Below, in pieces: positions 34,999 through 44,284 of a DNA stretch of 64,000 bases. Both the position numbers and the translations under genes were made by a program. Under the pieces are notes generated by a model that made no database searches, was not told the origin of the DNA, and saw only the letters and a program-made list of their open reading frames with translations. This stretch comes from an uncultured SAR86 cluster bacterium (lineage in GTDB: Bacteria > Pseudomonadota > Gammaproteobacteria > Magnimaribacterales > D2472), in assembly GCA_905181595.1 (NCBI GenBank), contig CAJIYI010000001.1:711938-775937 (forward strand), read 5' to 3'. Numbering within the stretch: the first letter of the stretch is position 1; each line of letters starts with the position of its first letter.

Positions 34999-36587
34999 TT
35001 AATTGTTACTTCCATTATATCCTGGGCCTCGAAGAACCCTACCAGGCTTATTTCCATTATGAACACCTTGATCAATAACAATTTCCCCATTAACTATTAC
35101 TGAGATAACTCCAACTGCATACTGATGCGGATCCTCGAATGTTGCTTTATCTAGTATGGTTTTAGGATCAAATATAGCTATATCCGCATAATAACCCTCT
35201 TTAATTAGCCCTCTTTGTTTTATGGACAATATTTGTGCTGGCAAGCTGGTCATTTTTCTTACAGCTTCTTCTAAGCTTAAAATATTGCGTTCTCTGACGT
35301 AACTACCTAATACGCGGGCAAAAGTACCATAGGTTCTAGGATGTGGTGAGCCAACACCAAAGACTGTCATAGGACCATCAGATGCTATAGATGTCATTGG
35401 ATGCTGCATGATTAAATCAACGTCATCAGAATTAATAGCGTGATAGACAGCTGAGGCACCTCCTCCTTTAATTATGTCAAAGACAACCATTGCTGCGTTG
35501 TAAGGACTTGGCTCTAGATCTCTTTCAATACAAAGCTCAGCAAGGTTCTTACCTTCCAGTGATGTATTCCAAGAGCTCTTTGAGATAAAGATATTTTTAG
35601 GGTGCCCGCCGCCTCTATCAAATAATATCCTCTCAATAATTTCATCTACTATTAGTTTGCGCGTCTTGGGATCATCTATGCGTTGAAGAAGGTCTATTCT
35701 GCCACCAGCTTGAGCCCATTGAGGTATCAAGGCTCTAATAGACGTTTGGGATGCAGTATATGGATATTGATCAATACTGACTTGAACACCATCTTTAATA
35801 GCATTATCCACCAACTTCAAAGTTTCCTTTGATAGACCCCAATTCTCTTTGCCTATGATCTTATGGTGAGTTATCTGAACTGGAATCTTAGCTTTAATGC
35901 CAATATTGATAGTTTCATTGATTGATTTCAAGACATCGACTGCCTCTTCCCTCATATGAGAGATATAGATTCCACCATAGCGAGAAGCAACCTTAGATAG
36001 TTCAATTACCTCGCTAGTTGAAGAGAAGCTTCCAGGCACATAGAAAAGACCAGTAGATATGCCCAAAGCGCCCTCTTCCATAGCTTCTTTAACCATCAAC
36101 TTCATCTTGAATAGCTCAGAAGCTGTCGGATCTCTGTTCTCCAGACCCATAACCTCTTGCCTAATTGTCCCTTGACCAACAAATACCGCCCAATTTGGAC
36201 TAATTTCTAGTATTTTCTATTTTTTGGTAATGCTCTTTAATTGGAAACGGGGATGTCCCGTCATTCCCATCAGTTAGGGTTGTTACTCCTTGCAGCAATG
36301 AACTTTCAGCCGTAGGAACATCAAAAATACCTCTAATTGCGTGAGTATGTGAATCTATAAAACCTGGAGATACAATTAAATTATCAGCATTTATGATGTC
36401 GAACTGATTTAGACGTTGATAGATCTCCTATCTTTACAATACGATCATCAACAATTCCTATATCAGCTTGATAGCTCATCTGCCCAGAACCATCAACTAT
36501 AGTTCCATTAGATATTATTATGTCGAATTCATTTTTTGAACATCCAACAAAGATAAAAGAAATTATTATTAATTGAGCTATTTTCAT
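34999..36587 (-). CDS. N-acyl-D-amino-acid deacylase-like lipoprotein (frameshifted)
   Basis: An amidohydrolase of the D-aminoacylase group, about 530 residues over three frames. The N-terminus is a lipoprotein signal (FIFVGC, Cys16) followed by FDIIISNGTIVDGSG. The middle, in another frame, reads NADNLIVSPGFIDSHTHA with the HxH metal pair, and GVTTLTDGNDGTSPF; the last frame holds GISTGLFYVPGSFSSTSEVI, QITHHKIIG, IASDGPMTVFG and the typical end KPGRVLRGPGYNG. Shifts lie near 36410 and 36220. It hydrolyses N-acyl-D-amino acids or related amides at the cell envelope. Both breaks fall where the two sides match the family, so sequence indels are likely; real decay cannot be excluded next to the dehalogenase relic. 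Confidence 0.78.
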
Positions 36588-36699
36588 CTATTGATATTAC
36601 ATTATTTTGGATATTCTAAAAAATTTACTAAGCAGTAAAATTCTAGTAGTATTTATACCTATAATTTTAATTATGAAATATTTAATTTTGGAGAAAATT

Positions 36700-37102
36700 A
36701 TGGAATCAGATATATGGATGTCTTTACACACAGCACGAATTGCTAATGCTGCTTTTTTTCTATCGATCATGGTGTCGATCTGGATTAGCAGCAAGATTTT
36801 CGTCTGTTGCAGCTGAGAAAGGTGTAAATATGGTCGGAAAAATTATTTGCTCTCTTTTTGCTCTAGGTGTATTTATGGGCAACTGGGTTGTTGGCTCGAC
36901 TGTTATGAATACTTACAGTGGTTTTGCTAAAGCCTTTGAGATGCTTGGGGAAACTGGTGCTGAACTATCACCAATGGCAACTGGGTACATTGCATACTTT
37001 GGAACTGAGGCAACAGGAATGCCTAACCCTGTAATGATGTTGGTAGGCGTGACAGGTCTTCTAATAGCCCTATCACCTCTTTGGTTTAATACTAGCGACT
37101 AA
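36700..37102 (+). CDS. Small integral membrane protein of unknown function (frameshifted)
   Basis: About 134 residues. ATG at 36700 has a ribosome site GGAG seven bases upstream and starts MESDIWMSLHTARIANAAFF; after a one-base shift near 36770 the frame continues GLAARFSSVAAEKGVNMVGK and on through two further hydrophobic helices, IICSLFALGVFMGNWVVGST near 50-70 and PNPVMMLVGVTGLLIALSPL near the C-terminus. Three or four membrane segments in total. I do not recognise the family. It stands alone between divergent and convergent neighbours and is followed by a strong terminator, so it is a monocistronic unit. Confidence 0.65.
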
Positions 37103-37117
37103 TAAGAGGCTGTGTAT

Positions 37118-37148
37118 AAAAAAGGCCCGTATCTAGCGGGCTTTTTTT
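37118..37148. terminator. Bidirectional Rho-independent terminator
   Basis: Six As, then GCCCG (37125-37129), a seven-base loop, CGGGC (37137-37141) and seven Ts (37142-37148). It lies between two convergent genes and should stop both the small membrane protein transcript and the leftward dehydrogenase transcript. Confidence 0.9.
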
Positions 37149-37155
37149 GGCTTAT

Positions 37156-38042
37156 TTAATATTCTAGTAATTTGATGAGGCTAGAAGTATCTAATTGGCC
37201 ATCTCCAAGCGTTGATAACTTCTTATAGTTCTGAAGAACGGATTTAGTTGAAGGCAATTTAATACCGAGATCCTTTGAGTGATCTAAAGCAATTTTGAGG
37301 TCTTTGATCATAAGATCTACCGCAAAACCAAAATCAAATTCACCATTAACCATTGTTTTAAATCGATTATCCATCTGCCAGGATTGAGCAGCGCCTCCAG
37401 AAATAGCATCAAGAACTTTAGTCATATTTAAATTAGACTTTCTTGCCTAGGGCCACTCCCTCAGATAAACCTTGAATGAGACTACCTATACATAGCTGAT
37501 TAACCATTTTGGTTAATTGACCATGACCGCTTGGCCCAATATGAACGATGTTCTTTGCATATGAATCCATAAGGTTATTAATTTGTAGAAGTTTTTTCTT
37601 AGGTCCTCCAAGCATAATAGATAAAGCACCATTTACTGCACCAGCCTCTCCCCCACTAACAGGAGCATCAAAAAATGATATTTTTTTATCTAGGATTTTA
37701 GGATGCTGAGAGATTGTTGTAACTAAGTTCTAAGGATGTTGTTGAGTGATCAACAATAAAAGAATTAGTTTTAAGAAAGTCTAGAAAGCCACTTTCAAGA
37801 ATTACAGAAGGAATAGAAGCGTCATCCTTTAAGCATGTTATCAACCCATCAAATTTAACGGAGCAGTTATCAAGGTCTATGAGTTGAGTCCCATTATATT
37901 TCTTAACCCATTTTGCCGAGACTGCTGATGTTCTATTAAACACATAAATATCTAGATTACGATTCTTGGATAGATGACCAGCCATGGGAAAACCCATGGT
38001 TCCAAGGCCTGCAAATAGGTATTTCGGCTTAGATTTTTGCAA
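37156..38042 (-). CDS. 3-hydroxyisobutyrate dehydrogenase family protein (frameshifted)
   Basis: A beta-hydroxyacid dehydrogenase of about 295 residues in three frame pieces. It has the NAD motif FAGLGTMGFPMAGHLSKN, the substrate motif DAPVSGGEAGAVNGALSIML, the GPSGHGQLTKMVNQL segment with the catalytic Lys, and a C-terminal KDLKIALDHSKDLGIKLP. Breaks lie near 37725 and 37430. A TTG start at 38042 is preferred; it overlaps the peroxiredoxin stop by 14 bases. It oxidises a 3-hydroxyacid such as 3-hydroxyisobutyrate to the semialdehyde, a possible source of substrate for the MmsA-like enzyme at 33162-34646. The breaks look like sequence indels. Confidence 0.82.
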
Positions 38043-38505
38043 GCTGTGATTCCGCAGATGACACATCAAGAGCACCGCCCTCTTCTACGTCTATCGATTT
38101 GATAACGCTATTCTCAATAGCCATAGCAAACCTCATGCATCGCTTGCCAAGACCAAATCCAGATGCATCCATCACCAATTCAAGTGCTTCTGTTAACTCG
38201 CCATTTCCATCAGCAATCATGTCAATGCCATTAGCATTAGAGGCTTCAGACCATGCCTTCATAACAAAGGGATCATTCACTGATATGAAGACAACTGAAT
38301 ACCCTTTAGCTTCAAAACTAGAAAGATGCTCTATGTAACCTGGTAAATGTGACACATGACAAGTAGGTGTAAAGGCTCCTGGAACTCCTACTAGCATTAC
38401 TTTTTTGTCAGCCAAGTACTCGGATGAATCAACCTCTTGTAATTCACCGGCCACAACCAGGCGTAATGTTTGAACTGGAAAATTGCTGTTAACTTCTATG
38501 GTCAT
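38029..38505 (-). CDS. Peroxiredoxin, Prx5/AhpE-like type
   Basis: A 158-residue thiol peroxidase with the peroxidatic motif PGAFTPTCH (Cys49) and the region SVNDPFVMKAWSEASNANGI typical of the Prx5 (type II, hybrid Prx-Grx) group. It reduces peroxides using glutathione/glutaredoxin or thioredoxin. A strong ribosome site (AAAGGAGT) precedes ATG. It leads a two-gene leftward unit with the 3-hydroxyisobutyrate-dehydrogenase-type gene and is divergent from the histidine operon. Confidence 0.9.
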   Translation of the reverse strand: MTIEVNSNFPVQTLRLVVAGELQEVDSSEYLADKKVMLVGVPGAFTPTCHVSHLPGYIEHLSSFEAKGYSVVFISVNDPFVMKAWSEASNANGIDMIADGNGELTEALELVMDASGFGLGKRCMRFAMAIENSVIKSIDVEEGGALDVSSAESQLAKI

Positions 38506-38573
38506 AATAACTCCTTTAATTTTTATAAATTCTAACCTATTTTAAGCGATAGTATATTTATATTCTTGTTCTA

Positions 38574-38602
38574 TTGTTTTAGCATGCTAAAACAGATAGA
38601 AT
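38574..38602 (+). promoter_or_regulatory. Histidine operon promoter with a 20-bp palindromic operator
   Basis: The -35 TTGTTT (38574-38579) and -10 TAGAAT (38597-38602) are 17 bases apart. TGTTTTAGCATGCTAAAACA at 38575-38594 is a perfect 20-bp palindrome covering the -35 and spacer, an ideal repressor position. The likely transcription start is at or next to the ATG at 38610, and no Shine-Dalgarno is present, so the mRNA may be leaderless. The likely binder is the TrpR-like protein encoded immediately downstream. Confidence 0.65.
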
Positions 38603-38609
38603 CCTTTTT

Positions 38610-38870
38610 ATGAAATTACCAAATATTATAAATGAACTTAAATCACCGAAAGAAGTTGAAAACTTCATAAAAGATTTATGCACTCCATCAGAGATAAAAG
38701 CAATAAATGAAAGATGGGAAGTTGCGCAATTGCTCTATAAGAAAGATAAAAGTTATAGAGAGATTGCTGCCGAATTAAAGACATCAACAGCAACCGTTAC
38801 ACGAGTAGCAAGATTCCTATTTTCTGAGTCAAATAATGGGTATCAAAATGCATTTAAAAGAATCAAATGA
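38610..38870 (+). CDS. TrpR-like regulator, YerC/YecD family
   Basis: An 86-residue all-helical protein of the Trp-repressor superfamily. [20 protein letters not shown] is followed by a helix-turn-helix, [23 protein letters not shown], where TrpR also has its DNA-reading helix. YerC/YecD proteins are often seen near his genes but their role is little studied. The stop overlaps the hisG start (ATGA), so it is the first gene of the operon. A perfect palindrome over its promoter suggests it represses itself and histidine synthesis; the co-repressor, if any, is unknown. Confidence 0.82.
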   Translation: MKLPNIINELKSPKEVENFIKDLCTPSEIKAINERWEVAQLLYKKDKSYREIAAELKTSTATVTRVARFLFSESNNGYQNAFKRIK

Positions 38871-39739
38871 AAGATAAAAAAATTACTATCGCAATACAGA
38901 AATCAGGCAGGCTATCAGATAATAGCAAAAATTTATTAGAGAAGTCTGGCATTAATTTTCGTACATCAGGTGAGAAACTTTTAGCTCGATCTTCAAATAT
39001 GAACATAGATATCTTACTTGTTCGTGATGATGATATTCCCTCACTTGTTTCTAAGGGTGTGGCTGATTTAGGTATTGTCGGTGAAAATGTCTTAGCAGAA
39101 CAGACGGCAACAAATACTCAACTCAAAGCTCATACTATTTTATCTTTAGGTTTTTCAAGAGTGCTCATTGGCATTCGCAAAACCCTCCTCCTCAAGAATG
39201 AAAAATTTAAGCAATAAGGCTATTGCAACGTCTTATCCTGGTCTTAGTTAAAAAATACTCTAAAGCAAAATAATATCAAAGCAGAAATTATTAAAATTAA
39301 TGGTTCTGTGGAGTTAACACCCTATATTGGGATAGCAGACTGTATATGCGATCTCGTCTCCTCTGGCGCAACCTTAGAGGCTAATAACCTTATTCAATTT
39401 AAGACTCTGATGACCTCTGAAGCTGTTCTCATTGCAAATGAGAGGAGAAAGAATATACAAGAACCAAAGGTTTTAAGTTTAGTAAAGAGGTTTGAGGGAG
39501 TTATTAACGCAGCAGAAAGTAAATACGTGATGCTGAATGCCGAAGAAAAATCGATTAATAGAATTTGTAAACTACTGCCAGGAGCAGATTCCCCAACCAT
39601 TATTCCCTTACAAGAAAAAGGCAAAGTTGCGATTCATGCTCTCTGCACTGAGCCGGTCTTCTGGGAGACTATGGAGAATTTAAAGATCAGTGGAGCATCA
39701 TCAATTTTGGTTATGCCTGTAGAAAAAATTCTTTACTAA
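38867..39739 (+). CDS. hisG: ATP phosphoribosyltransferase, long form (frameshifted)
   Basis: First step of histidine synthesis: ATP plus PRPP to phosphoribosyl-ATP. About 291 residues, which is the long form with the C-terminal regulatory ACT-like domain. Visible: [51 protein letters not shown], then [18 protein letters not shown] and [20 protein letters not shown] in other frames, and the regulatory part [20 protein letters not shown]. At least two single-base shifts fall between about 39190 and 39270; both sides match, so these are almost certainly sequence indels. Confidence 0.88.
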
Positions 39740-39740
39740 G

Positions 39741-41613
39741 ATGAAATTAATTAATAGATCTACTAATACAAAATCCATCAATTGGTTTTCTTCATCAGAC
39801 TCCAATCGTGAAATTGAGTCCGTGGTGAAAGATTTTAAAGATTTAATTCTTGCAAAAGGCACTCCTGCATTAAATGCTATCAACAAACAATTGGGGCTGA
39901 AAGAGCTCAAATCTTATAAAGTTACCTCAAGAGAAATTAGTGCTTCAGAACAAGCTGTTTCTGATGAGCTTAAAGAGCGCAATTTTAACAGCATCTAAAA
40001 ATATCCAACTTGTGTGTGAGAGCGAAAAAATCAATCTTTCTTCAAGTCCCATTGAAACTACCAAAGGGATTAACATATGGAAAGAGTTTAGATCTATTGA
40101 TTCTGTTGGTCTTTACGTTCCTGGTGGGACAGCCCCATTAATATCATCTTTATTGATGCAAATTATTCCAGCAACCGTTGCTGGGTGTTCAAATATTGTT
40201 GTTTGCTCACCTCCAGATATCGAGGGAAAGATTTCCCCTGAGATCTTATGGATTTGTAAATTATTCAACGTCAATAATATTTATAAGGTTGGTGGAGCCC
40301 AAGCAATCCTTGCGATGGCTTATGGGACTACGATAGTTCCCAAAGTTTCAAAAATCTTTGGCCCTGGCAATGCTTATGTAAGCTTCGCAAAGGAACTAGT
40401 ATCTAAGGATGTAGCGATAGATTTACCAGCAGGCCCCAGCGAAGTCATGATTGTTACAAATGATCTTAATAATGCTGCTTTAGCTGCGGCGGATGCCTTG
40501 TCTCAGCTTGAACATGGAGTTGATTCAAAGGCCTTTGTTGTTTCTCAAAATCTAAATGTTTTAAAAAAGGTAAAGTCCGAGGCGCTCAAGCAAAAAAAGA
40601 AATTAAAGCGAGAGTCCATTTTAAGTGAGAGCATAAAAAATCTCATTCTTATTAAATCTAAATCTTTTACTGATACCTCTCTGCTCATCAATGAATGCGC
40701 ACCAGAGCATTTAATTTTACTTGATGAGGACTTTGCTAGGTACCTTCCAACTATTAAGAATGCTGGATCAATATTTTGCGGCTCCCTATCCCCTGAATCA
40801 TTTGGAGATTATGCCTCTGGTTCAAATCATGTCCTCCCAACAAACGGAAAGGCAAAAACTTATTCAGGCCTAGGCATCAAAGATTTTGGTAAACAGATTT
40901 CTGTACAAGTCGCTTCGGCAGAAGGGTTTATGAATCTTAAGGATACTGTTACCACCCTAGCCTTAGCTGAAGGACTTGATGGGCACGCTGCTGCGGTAGA
41001 TGCAAGAAGAAGCCGTGTCAACGAAGCTGAGAAATCTCGGTCCTGTGTTGAGATACGCAAAACAAATGAGACGAATATTTATATTAATCTTAATTTAGAT
41101 GGGACAGGTAAGTATTCGATTAATACAGGCCTTAGTTTCTTAGATCATTTATTAGAACAATTTTCTAAACACAGTAAAATTGATTTGCATTTAATGTGTG
41201 ATGGAGATCTGCACATAGATGAGCATCATACGATAGAAGATATTGCCATTACTCTAGGCTCTGCCATTAATTCCGCATTGAGTGAAAGGGTTGGTATTTC
41301 TAGGTATGCAAGTGTTGAGACGCTGGTGATGGACGAAGTTAAATGCTCTGTCAGTATTGATTTAGCGTCTCGGAGATACCTAAGTTTTAAATGTTCTGAG
41401 CTTAGGGAGAAAGTTGGTGATTTCCCTGGAGAAATGTTGGAGCATTTTTTTATATCCCTTATTAATTCAGCAGCTTTAACTTGTCACATAGAAACAGTCG
41501 GACAAAATTCACACCACCTTCTTGAAGCGACGTTTAAAACATTTGCAAGAGCGCTTAAGCAAGCAATTATAATAGAAGGCTCTGAGTCATCCTCAACAAA
41601 GGGTGTCATGTGA
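39741..41613 (+). CDS. hisD-hisB: Histidinol dehydrogenase fused in frame to imidazoleglycerol-phosphate dehydratase
   Basis: The first about 430 residues are HisD (VGLYVPGGTAPLISSLLMQI, KIFGPGNAYVSFAKE, DLPAGPSEVMI, ADALSQLEHGVDSKAFVVS, CAPEHL, SGSNHVLPTNGKAKTYSGL) with one frameshift near 39960. The open frame then continues through LAEGLDGHAAAVDARRSRVN into a complete HisB dehydratase (NLDGTGKYSINTGLSFLDHL, DLHIDEHHTIEDIAITLGSA, HFFISLINSAA, GQNSHHLLEATFKTFARAL). No ATG, GTG or TTG occurs in frame at the junction, so as written it is one polypeptide of about 624 residues. hisC, usually between these genes, is absent. HisB has no N-terminal phosphatase domain. Confidence 0.82.
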
Positions 41614-42191
41614 GCATCGCCATCATTGATTGCGGTGGAGCTAATCTTCGGTCTGTGCAACATGCTTTTCAGCTGAAGGGTTATGAGGCTAATATTACAA
41701 CTGAGAAAACGCAAATAGGCCAAGCCTCACATATTGTTATACCTGGTGTTGGTTCAGCAGGAATGGTAATGAATGCACTTAATTCTTTGCAGCTCACGAG
41801 CTTAATCAAGGAACTCCAGCAGCCTGTATTAGGTATATGCATTGGCATGCAGATTCTCTATGAATATTCCCAGGAACAGAACACCAAATGCTTAGGTATT
41901 ATCAATGGAGAAATAAAAAAACTGCCGATTCAGCAGGGAATTAAGATTCCCCAAATGGGTTGGAATGAAGTGATTTTTGATCAAAGCGCCCTCTCCAACC
42001 TAAACAATCATTACTACTTTGCAAATAGTTATTACGCCGAAGGATCACTAGAAACTGCAGCGATAACTGATTACAAAGTAACTATGTCTTCCGTGGTAAT
42101 TAAAAATAATTTTATAGGATGTCAATTTCATCCAGAAAAATCATCCGTTGCTGGTGAACAATTTCTAGATTATTTTCTAGGATTAAAATGA
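41610..42191 (+). CDS. hisH: Imidazole glycerol phosphate synthase, glutaminase subunit
   Basis: Class I glutamine amidotransferase of 193 residues that feeds ammonia to HisF. Nucleophile Cys77 lies in GICIGMQIL and the His-Glu pair in CQFHPEKS near 174-176; IIDCGGANLRSV is the N-terminal strand. GTG at 41610 overlaps the HisB stop (GTGA). The stop overlaps hisA by four bases. Order and overlaps are as in enterobacterial his operons. Confidence 0.94.
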   Translation: MSIAIIDCGGANLRSVQHAFQLKGYEANITTEKTQIGQASHIVIPGVGSAGMVMNALNSLQLTSLIKELQQPVLGICIGMQILYEYSQEQNTKCLGIINGEIKKLPIQQGIKIPQMGWNEVIFDQSALSNLNNHYYFANSYYAEGSLETAAITDYKVTMSSVVIKNNFIGCQFHPEKSSVAGEQFLDYFLGLK

Positions 42192-42910
42192 CTATATTGC
42201 CTGCAATTGATATAAAAAATGGTAAGTGCGTTCGTTTGTTGCAGGGAGATTTTAATCAGTTAACTGACTACAATCTTGATCCGCTGAGACAAGCGGAAGA
42301 GTTTTTAGACCATGGCTTCAGCTATTTGCATGTCGTTGATTTAGATGGAGCCCAATCAGGTTCACAAGATAACCTATCCATCATTAAACAATTAGCATCT
42401 AATCCCCAATTAAAATTAGAAGTTGGTGGCGGCATCAGAAGTATTGAAAAAGCAAACAGCATGATTGAACTTGGTGTTACCCGTATTATTGTGGGCACCG
42501 CTTTATTTGAAACTCCCAGCTTTTTAGATGATCTTCAAGCAAACTTTGATCCTGATCAAATAGTTCTCGGTCTAGATTTCAAAGACATCCATGGACAACC
42601 TATGATTTTTACTCATGGATGGCAGAATCAATCCTCCGTGAACCTGATAGAGTTTTTAAATACTTATTCTTACTTTAGCAATATTCTTGCTACTGATATT
42701 ACCCTTGATGGAGCAATGGAAGGTCCTAGCTTGCTTGCTTATGAGAGAATTTTACAAAGTTTCCCTTCGATTAATCTTATTGCTTCTGGAGGCATCTCTT
42801 CTATTAAGGATATAGATAATGTAAAAAAACTTGGATGCAAGGAAGTAGTTGTTGGGAAAGCTATTTACGAGAAAGCCTTTAGCCTGAGGGAGCTAGCCAA
42901 TGTTATGTAA
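42188..42910 (+). CDS. hisA: ProFAR isomerase
   Basis: A 240-residue TIM-barrel enzyme that isomerises phosphoribosyl-formimino-AICAR-phosphate. ILPAIDIKNGKCVRLLQGDF gives Asp8 as catalytic acid/base; VVDLDGA, LEVGGGIRS, VGTALF, ATDITLDGAMEGP with the second Asp, and LIASGGISS are all present. It overlaps hisH by four bases and hisF by eleven. Confidence 0.95.
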   Translation: MTILPAIDIKNGKCVRLLQGDFNQLTDYNLDPLRQAEEFLDHGFSYLHVVDLDGAQSGSQDNLSIIKQLASNPQLKLEVGGGIRSIEKANSMIELGVTRIIVGTALFETPSFLDDLQANFDPDQIVLGLDFKDIHGQPMIFTHGWQNQSSVNLIEFLNTYSYFSNILATDITLDGAMEGPSLLAYERILQSFPSINLIASGGISSIKDIDNVKKLGCKEVVVGKAIYEKAFSLRELANVM

Positions 42911-43667
42911 AAGAATTATCCCTTGCTTGGATGTCCGAAATGGATTGGTGGTTAAGGGAGTTCAGTTCAAGAATCATGAAGTCATGGGAGGTATTACTGA
43001 GCTAGCTGCTAAGTATTCCCAGATGGGTGCAGATGAGTTAGTTTTTTATGATATTTCTGCGAGCACCGAAGATAAAACAGTCGATAAAAGCTGGGTGCAG
43101 GAAATATCAAAGGTTATCAATATTCCATTTTGTGTGGCAGGAGGAATTAAGTCTTTAGAGGATGCAAGACTAATACTCAACGAAGGGGCTGATAAAATTT
43201 CAATTAATACGCCTGCCTTGATAAATCCAATGCTGATTAAGCAACTTAGCGATGAGTTTGGCTCCCAATGCGTTGTGGTTGGCATGGACATTAAGACGAT
43301 AAATTCCAAGCACCTTGTTCATGCTAAAACAGGAAATGAAGCCACAGCTTATTCTAGTGAGAGAGAGGCATCAGATTGGCTGGAAGAGATTGAAAGCTTA
43401 GGTGCAGGCGAGGTAGTTATTAATTCGATGAATCAAGATGGTATGAGAAATGGTTATGATTTGGAGTTAATTAATGATCTGTCAGGCCGTTGCACGATTC
43501 CTATGATTGCATCAGGTGGTGCAGGTTGCATGGAAGATTTCACACAAGTATTTAGATCTACTAATGTGGATGGAGCATTAGCAGCAAGCGTTTTTCATAA
43601 AGATGTTTTTACAGTTCAAGAATTAAAAAAACACCTTCAATTAAATAAAATCAATGTCAGAGGTTAA
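42900..43667 (+). CDS. hisF: Imidazole glycerol phosphate synthase, cyclase subunit
   Basis: A 255-residue TIM-barrel partner of HisH that makes imidazoleglycerol phosphate and AICAR. RIIPCLDVRNGLVVKGVQF carries catalytic Asp11; DELVFYDISAS, CVAGGIKSLEDA, ADKISINTPAL, NSMNQDGMRNGYD with the second catalytic Asp, and PMIASGGAGCMEDF follow. The start ATG is inside the end of hisA. Confidence 0.95.
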   Translation: MLCKRIIPCLDVRNGLVVKGVQFKNHEVMGGITELAAKYSQMGADELVFYDISASTEDKTVDKSWVQEISKVINIPFCVAGGIKSLEDARLILNEGADKISINTPALINPMLIKQLSDEFGSQCVVVGMDIKTINSKHLVHAKTGNEATAYSSEREASDWLEEIESLGAGEVVINSMNQDGMRNGYDLELINDLSGRCTIPMIASGGAGCMEDFTQVFRSTNVDGALAASVFHKDVFTVQELKKHLQLNKINVRG

Positions 43668-43670
43668 ACA

Positions 43671-44261
43671 ATGGAATTAAATTGGGATAAAGTAAATGGG
43701 CTAATGCCTGCAATCATCCAAGATGCAAATAGCTTGCAAGTATTGATGCTGGGATACATGAATGCAGAAGCGCTAGAGCTGACACAACAATTAGGTTTGG
43801 TCACTTTTTTTAGCCGCACACAGCAGAAATTATGGACAAAAGGTGAAACCTCTGGAAATAAACTAACTGTTGTAAATATCAATCATGACTGTGATAACGA
43901 CACCCTTCTCATTACAGCGCTTAATGATGGCCCAACCTGCCACCTTGGACGTGAATCATGTTTCGTCGAATCACCAAGTAACACTGATTTTATAGCAAAG
44001 CTCGAGGCAGTGATTGATGGAAGTTTTAAAGATAAAAAAACTGATTCATATACTTACAGCTTGTTTTTAGATGGCATCAAGGAAATGGCTAAAAAGGTTA
44101 CCGAGGAAGCTGGAGAGGTAGCAATTTCTGCAGTTACCGACGATGGCCGCGTCAAAGAAGAGTCAGCTGATTTGATTTACCATTTATTGGTTATGCTTAG
44201 AAAAATGGATGTAAGCTTTAGCGAAGTAATAGATGTTCTAGAGGCTCGCTCAAGAAAATAG
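43671..44261 (+). CDS. hisIE: Bifunctional phosphoribosyl-AMP cyclohydrolase/phosphoribosyl-ATP pyrophosphatase
   Basis: A 196-residue fused enzyme for steps two and three. The HisI half has VLMLGYMNAEALELT, FFSRTQQKLWTKGETSGN, and metal-binding DCDNDTLL with GPTCHLGRESCF. The HisE half (about 105-196) has EMAKKVTEEAGEVAISAV and ESADLIYHLLVMLRKMDV with the paired acidic residues of MazG-like enzymes. It is the last gene of the operon and ends just before a convergent transporter gene. Confidence 0.95.
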   Translation: MELNWDKVNGLMPAIIQDANSLQVLMLGYMNAEALELTQQLGLVTFFSRTQQKLWTKGETSGNKLTVVNINHDCDNDTLLITALNDGPTCHLGRESCFVESPSNTDFIAKLEAVIDGSFKDKKTDSYTYSLFLDGIKEMAKKVTEEAGEVAISAVTDDGRVKEESADLIYHLLVMLRKMDVSFSEVIDVLEARSRK

Positions 44262-44284
44262 ATCTAACTCTAAGCTCTATGTAA

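Noticed and set aside
34999..36587. Calling the D-aminoacylase-like gene a pseudogene
   Set aside because: Only two single-base shifts, both flanked by well-conserved sequence, in a zone full of similar shifts in essential genes; a sequence error is likelier.
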